Source: Gluconacetobacter liquefaciens (GTDB taxonomy: Bacteria > Pseudomonadota > Alphaproteobacteria > Acetobacterales > Acetobacteraceae). Taken from it: 64,000 bases of DNA. Location of the stretch: the NCBI RefSeq assembly GCF_003350405.1, contig NZ_QQAW01000011.1:1-64000 (forward strand), given 5' to 3'. Of the stretch, positions 17,025 to 26,599 are shown one piece after another; position 1 is the first letter of the stretch; every line of letters starts with the position of its first letter. A program made the position numbers and the translations under genes. The notes beneath the pieces are model-generated. The model made no database searches, was not told where the DNA came from, and worked only from the letters and a program-made list of their open reading frames with translations.

Positions 17025-17305
17025 GGATTGTACCCTGTCGCCAGCGGAGCGATGCCGGGGTGGGATGAAGGGCCGGACGGCGGCGATTTATCCGTGGACC
17101 GGTGGCGGATTGCGTGACGGCGTGTGGGGGCATGAAGGGCGCTTTCGGCCCCGGCCGATGCCGGATATCGGGACGGGGGAGGGGGCGGCGTGCGGCCCGC
17201 ATATAACGGGAAACATGCCGATTATTCGGATTCATTGAAGAAAAATTAAGTATTTTGGCTGACAGTCCCGTCACTTGAGGGTGGCTGAAGGCGGGAAAGT
17301 GAAAG

Positions 17306-18406
17306 ATGAGGCGTTTTGCCATTAAGTTATTATGTCTTTCATTTTTCCCTTTTTTGAACGGATGTTACAGCATAGGCAATTACAGGCTGGGGAAAGACCA
17401 GGACCAGTATTCGGTATCCATCATAGAATCCAATAAAAAACAGACATTGATGAATCTTGTCCGCCTTCGCTATGCGGATACGCCCGGCCTGCTCGATACG
17501 ACGCAGTTGATATCGGGCTACCAGTTGCAGCGCAGCGCCTTTGTCGGCGTGGCTTCGGATACATTTCCGATCCGGCCCAATGGTGGCCTGGCGGCCCAGT
17601 TGCAGGAGAGCCCGACCTTTACCTTTCAGCCTGTGACCGGCGATGCCTATGCCCACAGCTTTCTGCGCCCGTTGCCGCCCGCGACCCTGCTGCCGCTGGC
17701 GATGGGCGGGCTGCCGATCGACGTCCTGATGCGGCTTTCGGTGCAGTCGATCAACATGATGAGCAACAACCGGCCGTTTTCGAGAAACAATGGCGATATC
17801 GACGACCATATCAACCCGAATATCGGCGATTTCTTCGAACTGATTCATGACCTGCGGCTGCTCCAGGCATCGGGCCTGCTGAGTATCCAGTTGCAGCAGG
17901 TTGCGGAAGTGCCGGGGAAATCGGCGGAGGCGAGCCATGTCTATCTGGGCATTGCCTCGACCCGTGATCCGGCGCTTTTGAATGTCGTTGCCAGGACGCG
18001 GGAGCTTTTGAACTTCTCGCCGCACGATACCCGCATGGAAGTGGTGTATGGCGTGGGAGAGCCCCGGCCGGGCGAGATACGGGTGCTGAGCCGGAGCATG
18101 CTGAGTGTTCTTGGGCAGGTTGCGTATCAGATCCAGGTTCCCGACGACGAAGTGACGTCGGGCAGCACCACCCGGCATGTGGATATGTCGTTGCGGAACG
18201 AAGAGAAATCGCTGATCGCCGTTCATTCCGGCCACGAGGCCCCGAAAAGGGCATTCGTGTCCGTCTTTTACGACAATTATTATTACTGGGTCGACAAGGG
18301 CGACTTCGAGAGCAAGGTGGCCTTTACCATCACGCAGATGCTTTTCGAGCTTTCGAAGACGTCGCAGACCCCCGGTGCCCTCGTGACGATTCCCGTCAGC
18401 AAATAG
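17306..18406 (+). CDS. Lipoprotein of unknown function, linked to decarboxylase cluster
   Basis: A 366-residue protein beginning MRRFAIKLLCLSFFPFLNGC, a signal peptide with a cysteine at residue 20 that fits a lipoprotein, though the lipobox (L-N-G-C) is not ideal. The mature part has no motif I recognise; it contains TLMNLVRLRYADTP, a long middle stretch around INMMSNNRPFSRNNGDIDDH, and a C-terminal YDNYYYWVDKGDFESKVAFT. Codon use at the 5' end is AT-richer than downstream. It lies 88 bases upstream of the amino-acid decarboxylase and is probably in the same operon, giving it a possible envelope role in acid or amine stress. Confidence 0.6.
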   Translation: MRRFAIKLLCLSFFPFLNGCYSIGNYRLGKDQDQYSVSIIESNKKQTLMNLVRLRYADTPGLLDTTQLISGYQLQRSAFVGVASDTFPIRPNGGLAAQLQESPTFTFQPVTGDAYAHSFLRPLPPATLLPLAMGGLPIDVLMRLSVQSINMMSNNRPFSRNNGDIDDHINPNIGDFFELIHDLRLLQASGLLSIQLQQVAEVPGKSAEASHVYLGIASTRDPALLNVVARTRELLNFSPHDTRMEVVYGVGEPRPGEIRVLSRSMLSVLGQVAYQIQVPDDEVTSGSTTRHVDMSLRNEEKSLIAVHSGHEAPKRAFVSVFYDNYYYWVDKGDFESKVAFTITQMLFELSKTSQTPGALVTIPVSK

Positions 18407-18494
18407 GCCGGTCCGCAGCGCCCGCGCCTTTCACGAAGACTGCACGCATGCCGGCCGGCTGGGCCTGGCGTGGCCGTGAAAAAGGAACCATGTC

Positions 18495-21227
18495 ATGACG
18501 TATCCTGTATCGACGGAACAGGCCCCGCATTCCCTGATCGGCGCTGCGCTGGCGACGCCGGCGCTGCGCGCGGACCGCTGGCTCTCGGTTCTGTCCGTTG
18601 CCCGCAGATGGGCGGAGTCGGGCGCTGCGGAGAGCAGGGGCGCCCTGACGCGGGCCCTGGCCGACCTCAAGGAATTCGAACGATTTTTCGCCTATCCGGG
18701 GGCGGCGCTGCTCGATCGGCTGAATGGCTGGCTGGACGATGACGACGCGAAGGCGTTCCTGCGCCTGGCCCAGCGTATCTCGACCACCATCGTCTCGAAG
18801 AAATACCATCGGGATGTGAATGCCTGGAGCACCGACGAGCAGGAGGACGACCCCCTGAACCGTCTGCCGCAGGCGATCACGCACCAGAAGAATACGCCGT
18901 ATTTCGAGGTGCTGAGTGTCGTGCCGCACGCGCCCAGCCGCTGGAAGCTGATCCACGAGGAAGTTGCCGGGGTGCGCAGGCCGGAAGATGATTTCGTCTA
19001 TCAGGCCGTCATCGTCGGCAATGCGCCCGATGCCCTGACGGCGATCCTGCTGAACCCGGATATCGGTGCCGTCGTGCTGTATGAGGGGTTTTCGCCGGAC
19101 GGGAGCGGGGACAATCCGCTGCTCGACGTATTCCGCAGCGTCATCGACATTTCGCCGGCCGGTGACGATGAGATCCATGTGATCCGGCTGGCGCAGGCGA
19201 TCAGGAAGATTCGCCCGGAACTGGATCTCTATCTTCTGAGCGACAGGAATATCGAATCCCTGTCCGGGCGGCCGGAGAGCCGTATCATCAATCGCATCTT
19301 CTACCAGATGGAGGAGCCGCTGGAGCTGCATCTGTCCATTCTGGAAGGGATACGCAGGCGCTACAGGACGCCGTTTTTCGACAATCTGAAACGCTATGCC
19401 CAGCGCCCGATCGCGACGTTTCATGCGTTGCCGATCGCGCGCGGCAAGTCTGTGTTCATGTCCAACTGGATCAGCGACATGGGCGAGTTCTATGGGCCGA
19501 ACCTGTTCCTGGCCGAGAGTTCGGCGACGACCGGCGGGCTGGACAGCCTGCTGGAGCCGACGGGGAATATCAAGGACGCGCAGGAGATGGCGGCCCGGGC
19601 CTTCGGCGCGGACCATGCGTTTTTCGTGACCAACGGCACCTCGACGAGCAACAAGATGGTGCTTCAGGCGCTGCTGGCCCCCGGCGATATCGTGATCCTG
19701 GACCGGAACTGCCATAAATCGCACCATTACGGGTGCGTGCTGGCGGGGGCCCAGCCTTATTACGTCGAGGCGTTTCCGCTGGTCGAATATTCGATGTACG
19801 GCGCGGTGCCGCTGCGTACGATCAAGCAGGCGCTGCTGGCGCTGAAGGCGCAGGGCGAACTGCACCGCGTGAAGATGGTGGACCTGACCAACTGCACGTT
19901 CGACGGCCATGTGTACGATACGCGCAGGGTCATGGAAGAATGTCTGGCCATCAAGCCCGACCTGATCTTTCTGTGGGACGAGGCGTGGTTCGGCTTTGCG
20001 CACTGGTCGCCCCTGCTGCGCCAGCGCACCGCCATGGGGGCCGCCGCCGCGCTGACGGAAGAACTGGCTTGGCCGGAAGCCCTGGCGGCTTGGGAAGCGC
20101 AGCGGAAGGCGCTGGGCGACGCGCCCTCGGACCAGGTGCTGCTCGATACGCGCCTCGTGCCCGACCCGCGTGCGGTGCGCCTGCGCATCTACCAGACCAA
20201 TTCGGTCCATAAATCGATGTCGGCGCTACGGCAGGGGTCGATCGTGCTGGTTCGCGACGTGGATTTCGAGCATGTCGAATCGCAGTTCCATGAGGCCGTC
20301 TTTACCCATGCCTCCACCAGCCCGAACCTGCAGATCATCGCCTCGCTCGATGTTGCGCGGCGGCAGATGCAGCTTGAGGGGTATGGGCTGGTTGCCAATG
20401 CGTTGCAGGTGGCGCTTGAAATCCGCAGGCAGGTCAACAGCCATCCGGTGATCTCGAAATATTTCCGGGTTCTGGGCAGCGCGGAGATGATCCCCGATGC
20501 GTTCCGTGCGTCCGACCTGAAGGATTACAACGACCCGGAGATGAGCTGGGCGAAGGCGATCCGCGCGATAAAGGATGACGAGTTTCTGCTCGATCCGACC
20601 CGGATGACGCTGTCGTGCGGGCATGCGGGATTCGACGGCACGACCTTCAAGAACATCCTGGCCGAGAAATTCAATATCCAGCTCAACAAGACGTCCCGCA
20701 ACAGCATTCTCCTGCAATCCAACATCAATAATACCCGGAGCGACATCGCGCTGCTGATCCGGGTCCTGATCGATATCGCGATGCAGATCGAGCAGAAGAT
20801 CGCGGAGAATGGCGAGGCTTCGCGCAGAGCGTTCCAGAACCAGGTGCGCGAACTGGTCGAGGACCTGCCGACGCTGCCGAATTTCAGCCGTTTCGACGAC
20901 CGGTATCGCGAGGATGCGACGGGCGACACGCTGCATGGCGATATCCGCCGGGCCTTCTACGATGCGTATAACGAGGCGGAGTGCGAATATCTGCTGCTGG
21001 ACAGCGAGGAGGTGGACAGGCGCCTGCAGTCGGGGCCGGAACTGGTGTCGGCCAATTTCGTGATTCCGTATCCGCCGGGCTTTCCGATCATGGTGCCTGG
21101 GCAGGTCATTACGCCGGGGATCGTCGCGTTCATGCGCAAGCTCGATGTGAAGGAGATCCACGGTTTCAACCGGTCGCTTGGCCTGAAGCTGCTGAAGCGG
21201 ACCGCCGGTGACGGAGCCGGCGCGTAA
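18495..21227 (+). CDS. Orn/Lys/Arg decarboxylase, class I PLP enzyme
   Basis: A 910-residue fold-type I PLP decarboxylase, longer than E. coli AdiA (756) or LdcC (about 713), with about 300 residues before the catalytic domain. Core motifs: AFFVTNGTSTSNKMVLQALL, ILDRNCHKSHHYG, LIFLWDEAWFGFAHWSP (Asp holding PLP nitrogen), and TNSVHKSMSALRQGS with the PLP lysine at residue 573. It removes CO2 from a basic amino acid and consumes a cytoplasmic proton. The next gene is an AspT-type antiporter, so the pair looks like a decarboxylation/exchange acid-resistance or energy-conserving unit. Which amino acid is used cannot be read from sequence. Confidence 0.85.
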   Translation: MTYPVSTEQAPHSLIGAALATPALRADRWLSVLSVARRWAESGAAESRGALTRALADLKEFERFFAYPGAALLDRLNGWLDDDDAKAFLRLAQRISTTIVSKKYHRDVNAWSTDEQEDDPLNRLPQAITHQKNTPYFEVLSVVPHAPSRWKLIHEEVAGVRRPEDDFVYQAVIVGNAPDALTAILLNPDIGAVVLYEGFSPDGSGDNPLLDVFRSVIDISPAGDDEIHVIRLAQAIRKIRPELDLYLLSDRNIESLSGRPESRIINRIFYQMEEPLELHLSILEGIRRRYRTPFFDNLKRYAQRPIATFHALPIARGKSVFMSNWISDMGEFYGPNLFLAESSATTGGLDSLLEPTGNIKDAQEMAARAFGADHAFFVTNGTSTSNKMVLQALLAPGDIVILDRNCHKSHHYGCVLAGAQPYYVEAFPLVEYSMYGAVPLRTIKQALLALKAQGELHRVKMVDLTNCTFDGHVYDTRRVMEECLAIKPDLIFLWDEAWFGFAHWSPLLRQRTAMGAAAALTEELAWPEALAAWEAQRKALGDAPSDQVLLDTRLVPDPRAVRLRIYQTNSVHKSMSALRQGSIVLVRDVDFEHVESQFHEAVFTHASTSPNLQIIASLDVARRQMQLEGYGLVANALQVALEIRRQVNSHPVISKYFRVLGSAEMIPDAFRASDLKDYNDPEMSWAKAIRAIKDDEFLLDPTRMTLSCGHAGFDGTTFKNILAEKFNIQLNKTSRNSILLQSNINNTRSDIALLIRVLIDIAMQIEQKIAENGEASRRAFQNQVRELVEDLPTLPNFSRFDDRYREDATGDTLHGDIRRAFYDAYNEAECEYLLLDSEEVDRRLQSGPELVSANFVIPYPPGFPIMVPGQVITPGIVAFMRKLDVKEIHGFNRSLGLKLLKRTAGDGAGA

Positions 21228-21283
21228 AGCGCGTGATCTTTGGCGGTGGCATCGGTCCGCTTGGTGCGTGAGGGATCTTACAG

Positions 21284-22972
21284 ATGAGTCTACACTGGGT
21301 TGCGGATACGCTGCGTGCCTCGCCGGAACTGGCGATCTTTCTGACGCTGGCGGTCGGGTTCTGGATCGGGTCGCTCAGGTTCGGTAGTTTCAGCCTGGGG
21401 GCGGTGACCGGGACGCTGCTGGTCGGAGTGCTGGTCGGGCAGATGGGGATTGTGATTTCGCCCCAGGTGAAATCGGTCTTCTTCATCATGTTCCTGTTCG
21501 CCGTCGGTTTCGGCGTCGGGCCGCAATTCGTGCGGGGGGTGGCCAATGACGGATTGCCGCAGGCGCTGTTTGCGGTCGTGATCTCGCTGCTGTGCCTGGG
21601 GGGGGTCTATACGGCCGCGCGCGTCTCGGGCTACGGGCCGGGCATGACCGAGGGGCTGCTTGCCGGCTCGCAGACGATTTCGGCCTCCATCGGCCTGGCA
21701 ACCGATGCGATCAATCGCAGCGGGCTGGCGCCGGCGCGGGTGCAGGCGGAACTGAATGCGATACCGGTGGCCTATGCGGTGACCTATCTGTTCGGGACCG
21801 TCGGGACGGGCTGGATCCTGGCGTTTCTCGGCCCGAAGCTGCTGGGCATCGACCTGGAAGCGGAATGCCGGCGCTACGAACGGGACATGAATATCACGCC
21901 GGTCAACGAGAATGCCGAGACGGCGTGGCACGAATATATCGTGCGGGCCTACAGGCTGAGGACCGCCGGGCTGATCGCGGGGAAGAGCGTGGCGGATGCC
22001 GAGCGGGCGACGCGATCGCGCATCTTCCTGGAAAAGCTGCGGCGGGACGGGGCCATCATCCCGTTCGACGGTGCGACGCTGCTGCGGGAAGGGGACATCG
22101 TGGCGGTCTCGGGGCCGCATGATGCGCTGGTCTACTGGTCCAACCATGCCGAGGAGATATCCGACCGGGAACTGATCGATATCCCGATCGAGACCATCGA
22201 CGTCATCATGACCAGCAAGGCCCTGGACGGGCGCAGGCTGGGCGAACTGGCGACGGCCCCCTATGCGCAGGGGATCTATATCAACAGCATCCGCCGTGGT
22301 GCGATGAATGTGGACATTCCCGTTCTGTCGGAAACGGCGATCAACCGTGGCGATATCATCAGCATTACCGGCAGCCGGCGGAATGTGGAGCGGCTGGTCG
22401 GTGAGGTCGGCTATGCAGACCGCCCGACCAACGCGACCAGCATGGTGCTGGTGGGAGCGGGGATTTTCGTCGGCGGGCTGCTGGGTTCGCTCGTCCTGCC
22501 CGTCGGCGGCATTCCCATCACGCTGTCGGCGTCGGGCGGGGCGCTGATCGCGGGGCTGGTGCTTGGGTGGCTGCGCGGGGTGACGCCGCGCCTGGGCAGC
22601 GTACCGGCGGCTTCGATCTGGTTCATGAATACCGTCGGGCTGAATATCTTTATCGCGGTTGTCGGGATTTCCGCAGGGCCGACCTTCATTACCGGATTGC
22701 GGGAGGCCGGGGTGAGCATCTTTTTCTGGGGGGTGTTCGCCAGCGCTGTGCCGATGATCCTGGCGCCCTTTATCGGGAAATATATCTTCCGCTTCGATCC
22801 GGCGATCAATCTGGGGTGCTGTGGCGGGGCGCGTACCAGCACCGCCTCCGTCGCCATGATTGCCGATGTCGCGAAAAGCAATGTTCCGATGCTGGGATAT
22901 ACCGTGCCCTATGCCGTCAGCAATACGCTGCTGACGATGTGGGGGCTGGTGATCGTGCTGCTGCTGTCCTGA
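21284..22972 (+). CDS. AspT/YidE-family (AAE) transporter with TrkA-C domains
   Basis: A 562-residue membrane protein of the aspartate:alanine exchanger family (usual length 540-570). Layout: hydrophobic half (residues 1-185, with GPQFVRG and EGLLAGSQTISASIGLATDA), two cytosolic TrkA-C/RCK_C-like segments (about 205-380, with GATLLREGDIVAVSGPHDAL and ETAINRGDIISITGSRRNVE), then the second hydrophobic half with ISAGPTFITGLREAG and GGARTSTASVAMIADVA. AspT exchanges an amino acid for its decarboxylation product, making proton-motive force. Placed 56 bases after the decarboxylase, it should export the amine or another product. Substrate is inferred. Confidence 0.87.
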   Translation: MSLHWVADTLRASPELAIFLTLAVGFWIGSLRFGSFSLGAVTGTLLVGVLVGQMGIVISPQVKSVFFIMFLFAVGFGVGPQFVRGVANDGLPQALFAVVISLLCLGGVYTAARVSGYGPGMTEGLLAGSQTISASIGLATDAINRSGLAPARVQAELNAIPVAYAVTYLFGTVGTGWILAFLGPKLLGIDLEAECRRYERDMNITPVNENAETAWHEYIVRAYRLRTAGLIAGKSVADAERATRSRIFLEKLRRDGAIIPFDGATLLREGDIVAVSGPHDALVYWSNHAEEISDRELIDIPIETIDVIMTSKALDGRRLGELATAPYAQGIYINSIRRGAMNVDIPVLSETAINRGDIISITGSRRNVERLVGEVGYADRPTNATSMVLVGAGIFVGGLLGSLVLPVGGIPITLSASGGALIAGLVLGWLRGVTPRLGSVPAASIWFMNTVGLNIFIAVVGISAGPTFITGLREAGVSIFFWGVFASAVPMILAPFIGKYIFRFDPAINLGCCGGARTSTASVAMIADVAKSNVPMLGYTVPYAVSNTLLTMWGLVIVLLLS

Positions 22973-23025
22973 ACGGGGGCGGGTCTGCGGTTGATTGTCG
23001 ACGAAGTGCGGTGAGGCGGAAAGGG

Positions 23026-23298
23026 ATGGATATGAACAGGAACGGGACGACGGGATGGGGGGTGGTGCTGCTGGCCGCCGGGCTGGCGGTGAGCGCGGCG
23101 TGGGGCGGGGCGTCGGCCGCCACGCGCAACGAACAGACCGCCGCCTGCAAGGGGGATGCGCTGAAGCTGTGCGCCTTCGCGATCCCCAACGAAGCCAGGA
23201 TCACCGCGTGCATGAAGAAGAAGATCGACAGACTGTCGCCCCGATGCCGCGCGATGTTCGAGACGCCCGCGAAGTCGGGCGCGGCGACGAAGAAATAG
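23026..23298 (+). CDS. Small secreted cysteine-rich protein
   Basis: A 90-residue protein with a signal peptide (NGTTGWGVVLLAAGLAVSAA, cleavage near ASA-A). The mature part is basic and has four cysteines, CKGDALKLC and ITACMKKKIDRLSPRC, the spacing of the cysteine-rich repeat family found in small bacterial periplasmic proteins. Two disulfides are likely. ATG 23032 is an alternative start. It follows the AspT antiporter by 53 bases and may belong to the same transcript. Function unknown. Confidence 0.7.
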   Translation: MDMNRNGTTGWGVVLLAAGLAVSAAWGGASAATRNEQTAACKGDALKLCAFAIPNEARITACMKKKIDRLSPRCRAMFETPAKSGAATKK

Positions 23299-23356
23299 GG
23301 AAGAAACAGGATTGTCCGTTCCCGTGTCGGCAGTCTGGAAAGGGGCCTGCAAGCCC

Positions 23357-23701
23357 ATGCGTCTGGTGCTCATTCCCTTGCCTGCGTGGAGATGGACGGC
23401 CCGGCGGGCGGTGTCTCTCGCGGGGTGTCGCTCTGTTCGCCTGATGCCCGCTTGCCTGGTGCCCGCTTTGGGGCTGCTGGATGGATGTTCGCTTGACGTG
23501 GCGCCGTCCTTTCCGGTCGTGGGTGCGTATTTTCCGGCCTGGATGTTCTGTGCGCTGGTCGGGATTGCGGTGGCGATCGGGGCGCGCGTGCTGTGCCTTG
23601 CCGTGGGGATCGACGATTTTCTGAGTTTTCGCCTGTTTACCTATGTGTCGCTGGGCGTGCTGGCGGCGCTGGCGGTCTGGCTTGCGGTCTTCGGCCCATG
23701 A
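23357..23701 (+). CDS. ytcA: YtcA-like small membrane lipoprotein
   Basis: The conserved part is GLLDGCSLDVAPSFPVVGAY followed by two hydrophobic helices (AWMFCALVGIAVAIGARVLC and FTYVSLGVLAALAVWLAVFG), the pattern of E. coli YtcA, which is encoded just upstream of mdtNOP. The cysteine may be a lipidation site. The start is uncertain: ATG 23357 is used; TTG 23312 has AGGGAAG upstream, and ATG 23444 gives only the conserved part. The stop overlaps the ATG of mdtN (ATGA). It probably assists the efflux system in the inner membrane. Confidence 0.72.
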   Translation: MRLVLIPLPAWRWTARRAVSLAGCRSVRLMPACLVPALGLLDGCSLDVAPSFPVVGAYFPAWMFCALVGIAVAIGARVLCLAVGIDDFLSFRLFTYVSLGVLAALAVWLAVFGP

Positions 23702-24753
23702 GCATGGAACGGGTGAAGATGGGGGGCAGCAGGCGGGTCGGTATCGTGATTGCGCTGGTGTGCGTGGGAGCGGCGACCGTGGCGGGCGTTTTCGTCGCGC
23801 ATCGCGACGATGCCTATCCGACCAGCGACAGTGCGTCGCTCGATGCCGAAATGGTGCATGTCGCGGCCGTGGTCGGCGGGCGGCTGGTCGATCTGCGCGT
23901 GCGCGAGAACCAGCATGTCCGCAAGGGGGAAGTGTTATACAGGATCGACCCCGAGCCCTATGACCTGACGGTGAGGCAGGCCGAGGCGAACGTGGCGCTG
24001 ACGACCGCCGAACTGGCCAACCAGAAGCGGCTGCTGGCCGTGCGCGTCGCGCAGGCCGCCACGGCGCGCGACCAGTTGACCAGGGCGACCACGAACCGCG
24101 ACCTGGCCGACCGCACGGCGGCGCGGCTGGCCCCGCTGGCGGGGCGTGCCTACATCCCCTGGCAGCAATATGACCAGGCGCGCGTGGCGCAGAGCGATGC
24201 CACCGTCTCGGTCGCGCAGGCGCGGCAGCAGGCGGAGGCGGCCGACGTGGCCGTGGGCGACCTGGCCAGCGCGGAGGCCACCCTGGCCGCCAGCCAGGCC
24301 GCGCTGGCGCGGGCGCGCTACGAGGCGCGCCAGACGACCGTCACGGCGCCGGCGGATGGATATGTGACCAGCCTGCGCGTGCGCTCCGGCGAAGTGCTGG
24401 CACCGTCGCAGGTGCTGTTTACGCTGATCGTCGATGATGCCTGGTATGCCATCGCCAACCTGCGGGAGATCAACCTCGGGGCCGTGCGGCCGGGCGATTG
24501 TGCGACGGTGTATTCCATGATCGACCGCTCGGTGCCGCTGGAAGGGAAGGTCAGCAGTATCGGGTGGGGCGTGCTGTCGGGGGATTCGGCCGGGATCGGG
24601 CGTGGGCTGCCGTTCGTGCCGCGCCAGATGGACTGGGTGCATGTCGCGCAGCGCTTTCCCGTGCGCGTCCATATCGCGTCTCCCGCCCCCCTGCTGATGC
24701 GCATGGGCGCGACGGCGACGGTCGAGATCCGGCATGGCGCGGCCTGTCGCTGA
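23698..24753 (+). CDS. mdtN: MdtN-like HlyD-family membrane fusion protein
   Basis: A 351-residue periplasmic adaptor: one N-terminal membrane anchor (VGIVIALVCVGAATVAGVFV), a lipoyl/barrel-sandwich half (VVGGRLVDLRVRENQHVRKG), a long coiled hairpin rich in Ala, Gln and Arg (residues 95-215), then the second lipoyl half (TTVTAPADGYVTSLRVRSGE) and a beta-barrel. It links the inner-membrane MdtO-like protein to the outer-membrane MdtP-like channel. It starts inside the ytcA stop and its end overlaps mdtO by 20 bases, so the operon is tightly coupled. Confidence 0.85.
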   Translation: MSMERVKMGGSRRVGIVIALVCVGAATVAGVFVAHRDDAYPTSDSASLDAEMVHVAAVVGGRLVDLRVRENQHVRKGEVLYRIDPEPYDLTVRQAEANVALTTAELANQKRLLAVRVAQAATARDQLTRATTNRDLADRTAARLAPLAGRAYIPWQQYDQARVAQSDATVSVAQARQQAEAADVAVGDLASAEATLAASQAALARARYEARQTTVTAPADGYVTSLRVRSGEVLAPSQVLFTLIVDDAWYAIANLREINLGAVRPGDCATVYSMIDRSVPLEGKVSSIGWGVLSGDSAGIGRGLPFVPRQMDWVHVAQRFPVRVHIASPAPLLMRMGATATVEIRHGAACR

Positions 24754-26599
24754 TAGTCCGGGCTCGTCCCCGGCCTCGTCCCCGAGCGCGGCCCCGACCT
24801 TGCCCATGGGTGCGCCCCTGAGCGCGCCTTTGAGCGCCGGGCGCATCTGGGCGCTGGTCCGCGATCCGGCACCGGGGCGGCTGGGGCAGGCGCTGCGCAT
24901 GGCCGGGGCCTGCACGGTGACGGTTCTTGTCGGGGAGATCTGGCAGGTGCCGGATCTGGGGGTGCCGGCACTGGTTACCATGGCGTTGTGGCAGAAGGAC
25001 CGTGTGACCAACGTGATCGCCGGCGTCGCGGTCAATCTGCTGGTCGTCGTCCTGCTGGCCGTGATCTACGGGCTGGTGCGTTTCACGCTCGACCGGCCGC
25101 TGGCCTTCGTCCTGTCGATCGCGGTCCTGTCGTTCTGTTTCTTCTTTCTGGGATCGGCCAGCAAGCTGAAGCCGGTGGCCTATATGCTCGGGCTGATCGT
25201 GGTGTACGGGTTGGTGGCGCTGGAGGAGGTGCCGATCGGGGAGCTTGTGACCCGCGCCCTGCTCTATACCGACCTGTTCACGCTGGTGCCCGGCACGGTG
25301 ATGGTGGTGCTGGGCCTGCTGATCTGTCCTTCGCCCCGCCGTGTGCTGACCGACGGGATCGCGGCGCGGCTGCGGGTGAGTGCCGGGCTGCTGCGTGGGG
25401 CAGGCGCGCGGGAGCAGGCGCATGCCGTCGGGCTGTTGCGCGAGGGCGCGGCCGGCATGAGCAAGGCGCTGCGGATGGCGGGGCTGGAGCGCCTGTGGCG
25501 GCCGGAGGACCTGGCGTGCCTGGGGCAGGCGGCCAGTTGCGCGGTGGCGGTGCTGGCGCTGGCCGAGGCGGATGCCGGTGGTGGTGGTGGTGCGGATGGC
25601 GGGGAGGCGCCGGAGGAACTGATCGCGCTGCTGGAGCGGATGGCGGATGTTTTCGCGGCCGGGGCGTATCCGGTCGGGATCGGGGTGCCGGCCGTTCCGT
25701 CCGGTCGGCCTGCCTTGCAGGCGATCGCGGGGTTGATGCCGGTGTTTACGACGCCGGAGGCGGCGGGGGCGCGCCGGGAGGAGAAGAAGAAGGGCGGGGG
25801 ATTTTTCCTGGCCGATGCCTTTACCAATCCGGACCATGTACGGTTTGCCGTCAAGGGGACGGCGGGCGTCATGTGCAGTTATGTGCTGTTCCGCTCGCTC
25901 GACTGGCCGGGCATCCATACCTGCATCATCACCTGCTTTATCGTCGCGCTGCCGACGATGGGGGAAATGATCTCGAAACTGACCCTGCGGATTATCGGGG
26001 CGTCGGTGGGCGGGGCGATCGGCATTCTGTCGATCGTCTTCATGATGCCGCATCTTCAGGGGATCACGGGTTTTCTCGTGCTGATCTTCGTCGTCTCTCT
26101 GCTGGCGGCGTGGATCAGGATCGGTGACGAGCGGATTGCCTATGCCGGGTTTCAGATCGGTCTGGCGTTCTATCTGAGCGACCTGAGCAGTTTCGGCCCG
26201 ACGACGGACATGGAGACGGCCCGCGATCGCGTCGTCGGTGTGCTGATCGGCAATTTCATCACCTATGCGATGTTTACCAGCTTCTGGCCGTCGAGCGCCT
26301 ATGCGGGCATCGGCGGGTGCCTGGACCGGGTGATCGCGCGGTTGCGGCAACTGGGCGGGGCCGCCACCCCGCAGGCGCGGGCGGACGGCATGGCGGCCCT
26401 GCAATCGGCCGTTTCGGACGGGGAGCGGCAGGTGGAATACGCGCTGGCGGAGCCGCCGCACATGCGCCGGGAGATGGCGCATCTGGGGGCCTTGCAGGAG
26501 GCGTTGGCCGAGGCGGCGCGGCTGGGCATCGGGATGATCGACGGCGAGGTGGTGGACCCTGCCCGGCGCATTGCGGCCCTGGAGGGGCTGATATCATGA
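24734..26599 (+). CDS. mdtO: MdtO-like FUSC-family inner-membrane efflux protein
   Basis: A 621-residue FUSC/aromatic-acid-exporter-type protein. Two hydrophobic bundles (residues 55-200 and 385-520) flank a soluble region with an Asp/Gly-rich microsatellite stretch (EADAGGGGGADGGEAP). FAVKGTAGVMCSYVLFRSLD and TCIITCFIVALPTMGEMISK in the second bundle are typical. E. coli MdtO (683 residues) works with MdtN and MdtP against puromycin, acriflavine and similar compounds. The ATG overlaps mdtN and the stop overlaps mdtP (ATGA), so the subunits are translated together. Confidence 0.85.
   Translation: MARPVADSPGSSPASSPSAAPTLPMGAPLSAPLSAGRIWALVRDPAPGRLGQALRMAGACTVTVLVGEIWQVPDLGVPALVTMALWQKDRVTNVIAGVAVNLLVVVLLAVIYGLVRFTLDRPLAFVLSIAVLSFCFFFLGSASKLKPVAYMLGLIVVYGLVALEEVPIGELVTRALLYTDLFTLVPGTVMVVLGLLICPSPRRVLTDGIAARLRVSAGLLRGAGAREQAHAVGLLREGAAGMSKALRMAGLERLWRPEDLACLGQAASCAVAVLALAEADAGGGGGADGGEAPEELIALLERMADVFAAGAYPVGIGVPAVPSGRPALQAIAGLMPVFTTPEAAGARREEKKKGGGFFLADAFTNPDHVRFAVKGTAGVMCSYVLFRSLDWPGIHTCIITCFIVALPTMGEMISKLTLRIIGASVGGAIGILSIVFMMPHLQGITGFLVLIFVVSLLAAWIRIGDERIAYAGFQIGLAFYLSDLSSFGPTTDMETARDRVVGVLIGNFITYAMFTSFWPSSAYAGIGGCLDRVIARLRQLGGAATPQARADGMAALQSAVSDGERQVEYALAEPPHMRREMAHLGALQEALAEAARLGIGMIDGEVVDPARRIAALEGLIS

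Noticed and set aside
16900-17322. Minus-strand open frame upstream of RpiR
   Set aside because: Pro/Arg-rich with no domain; it runs through the operator-like copy, which explains the local similarity to the region above the phage repressor.
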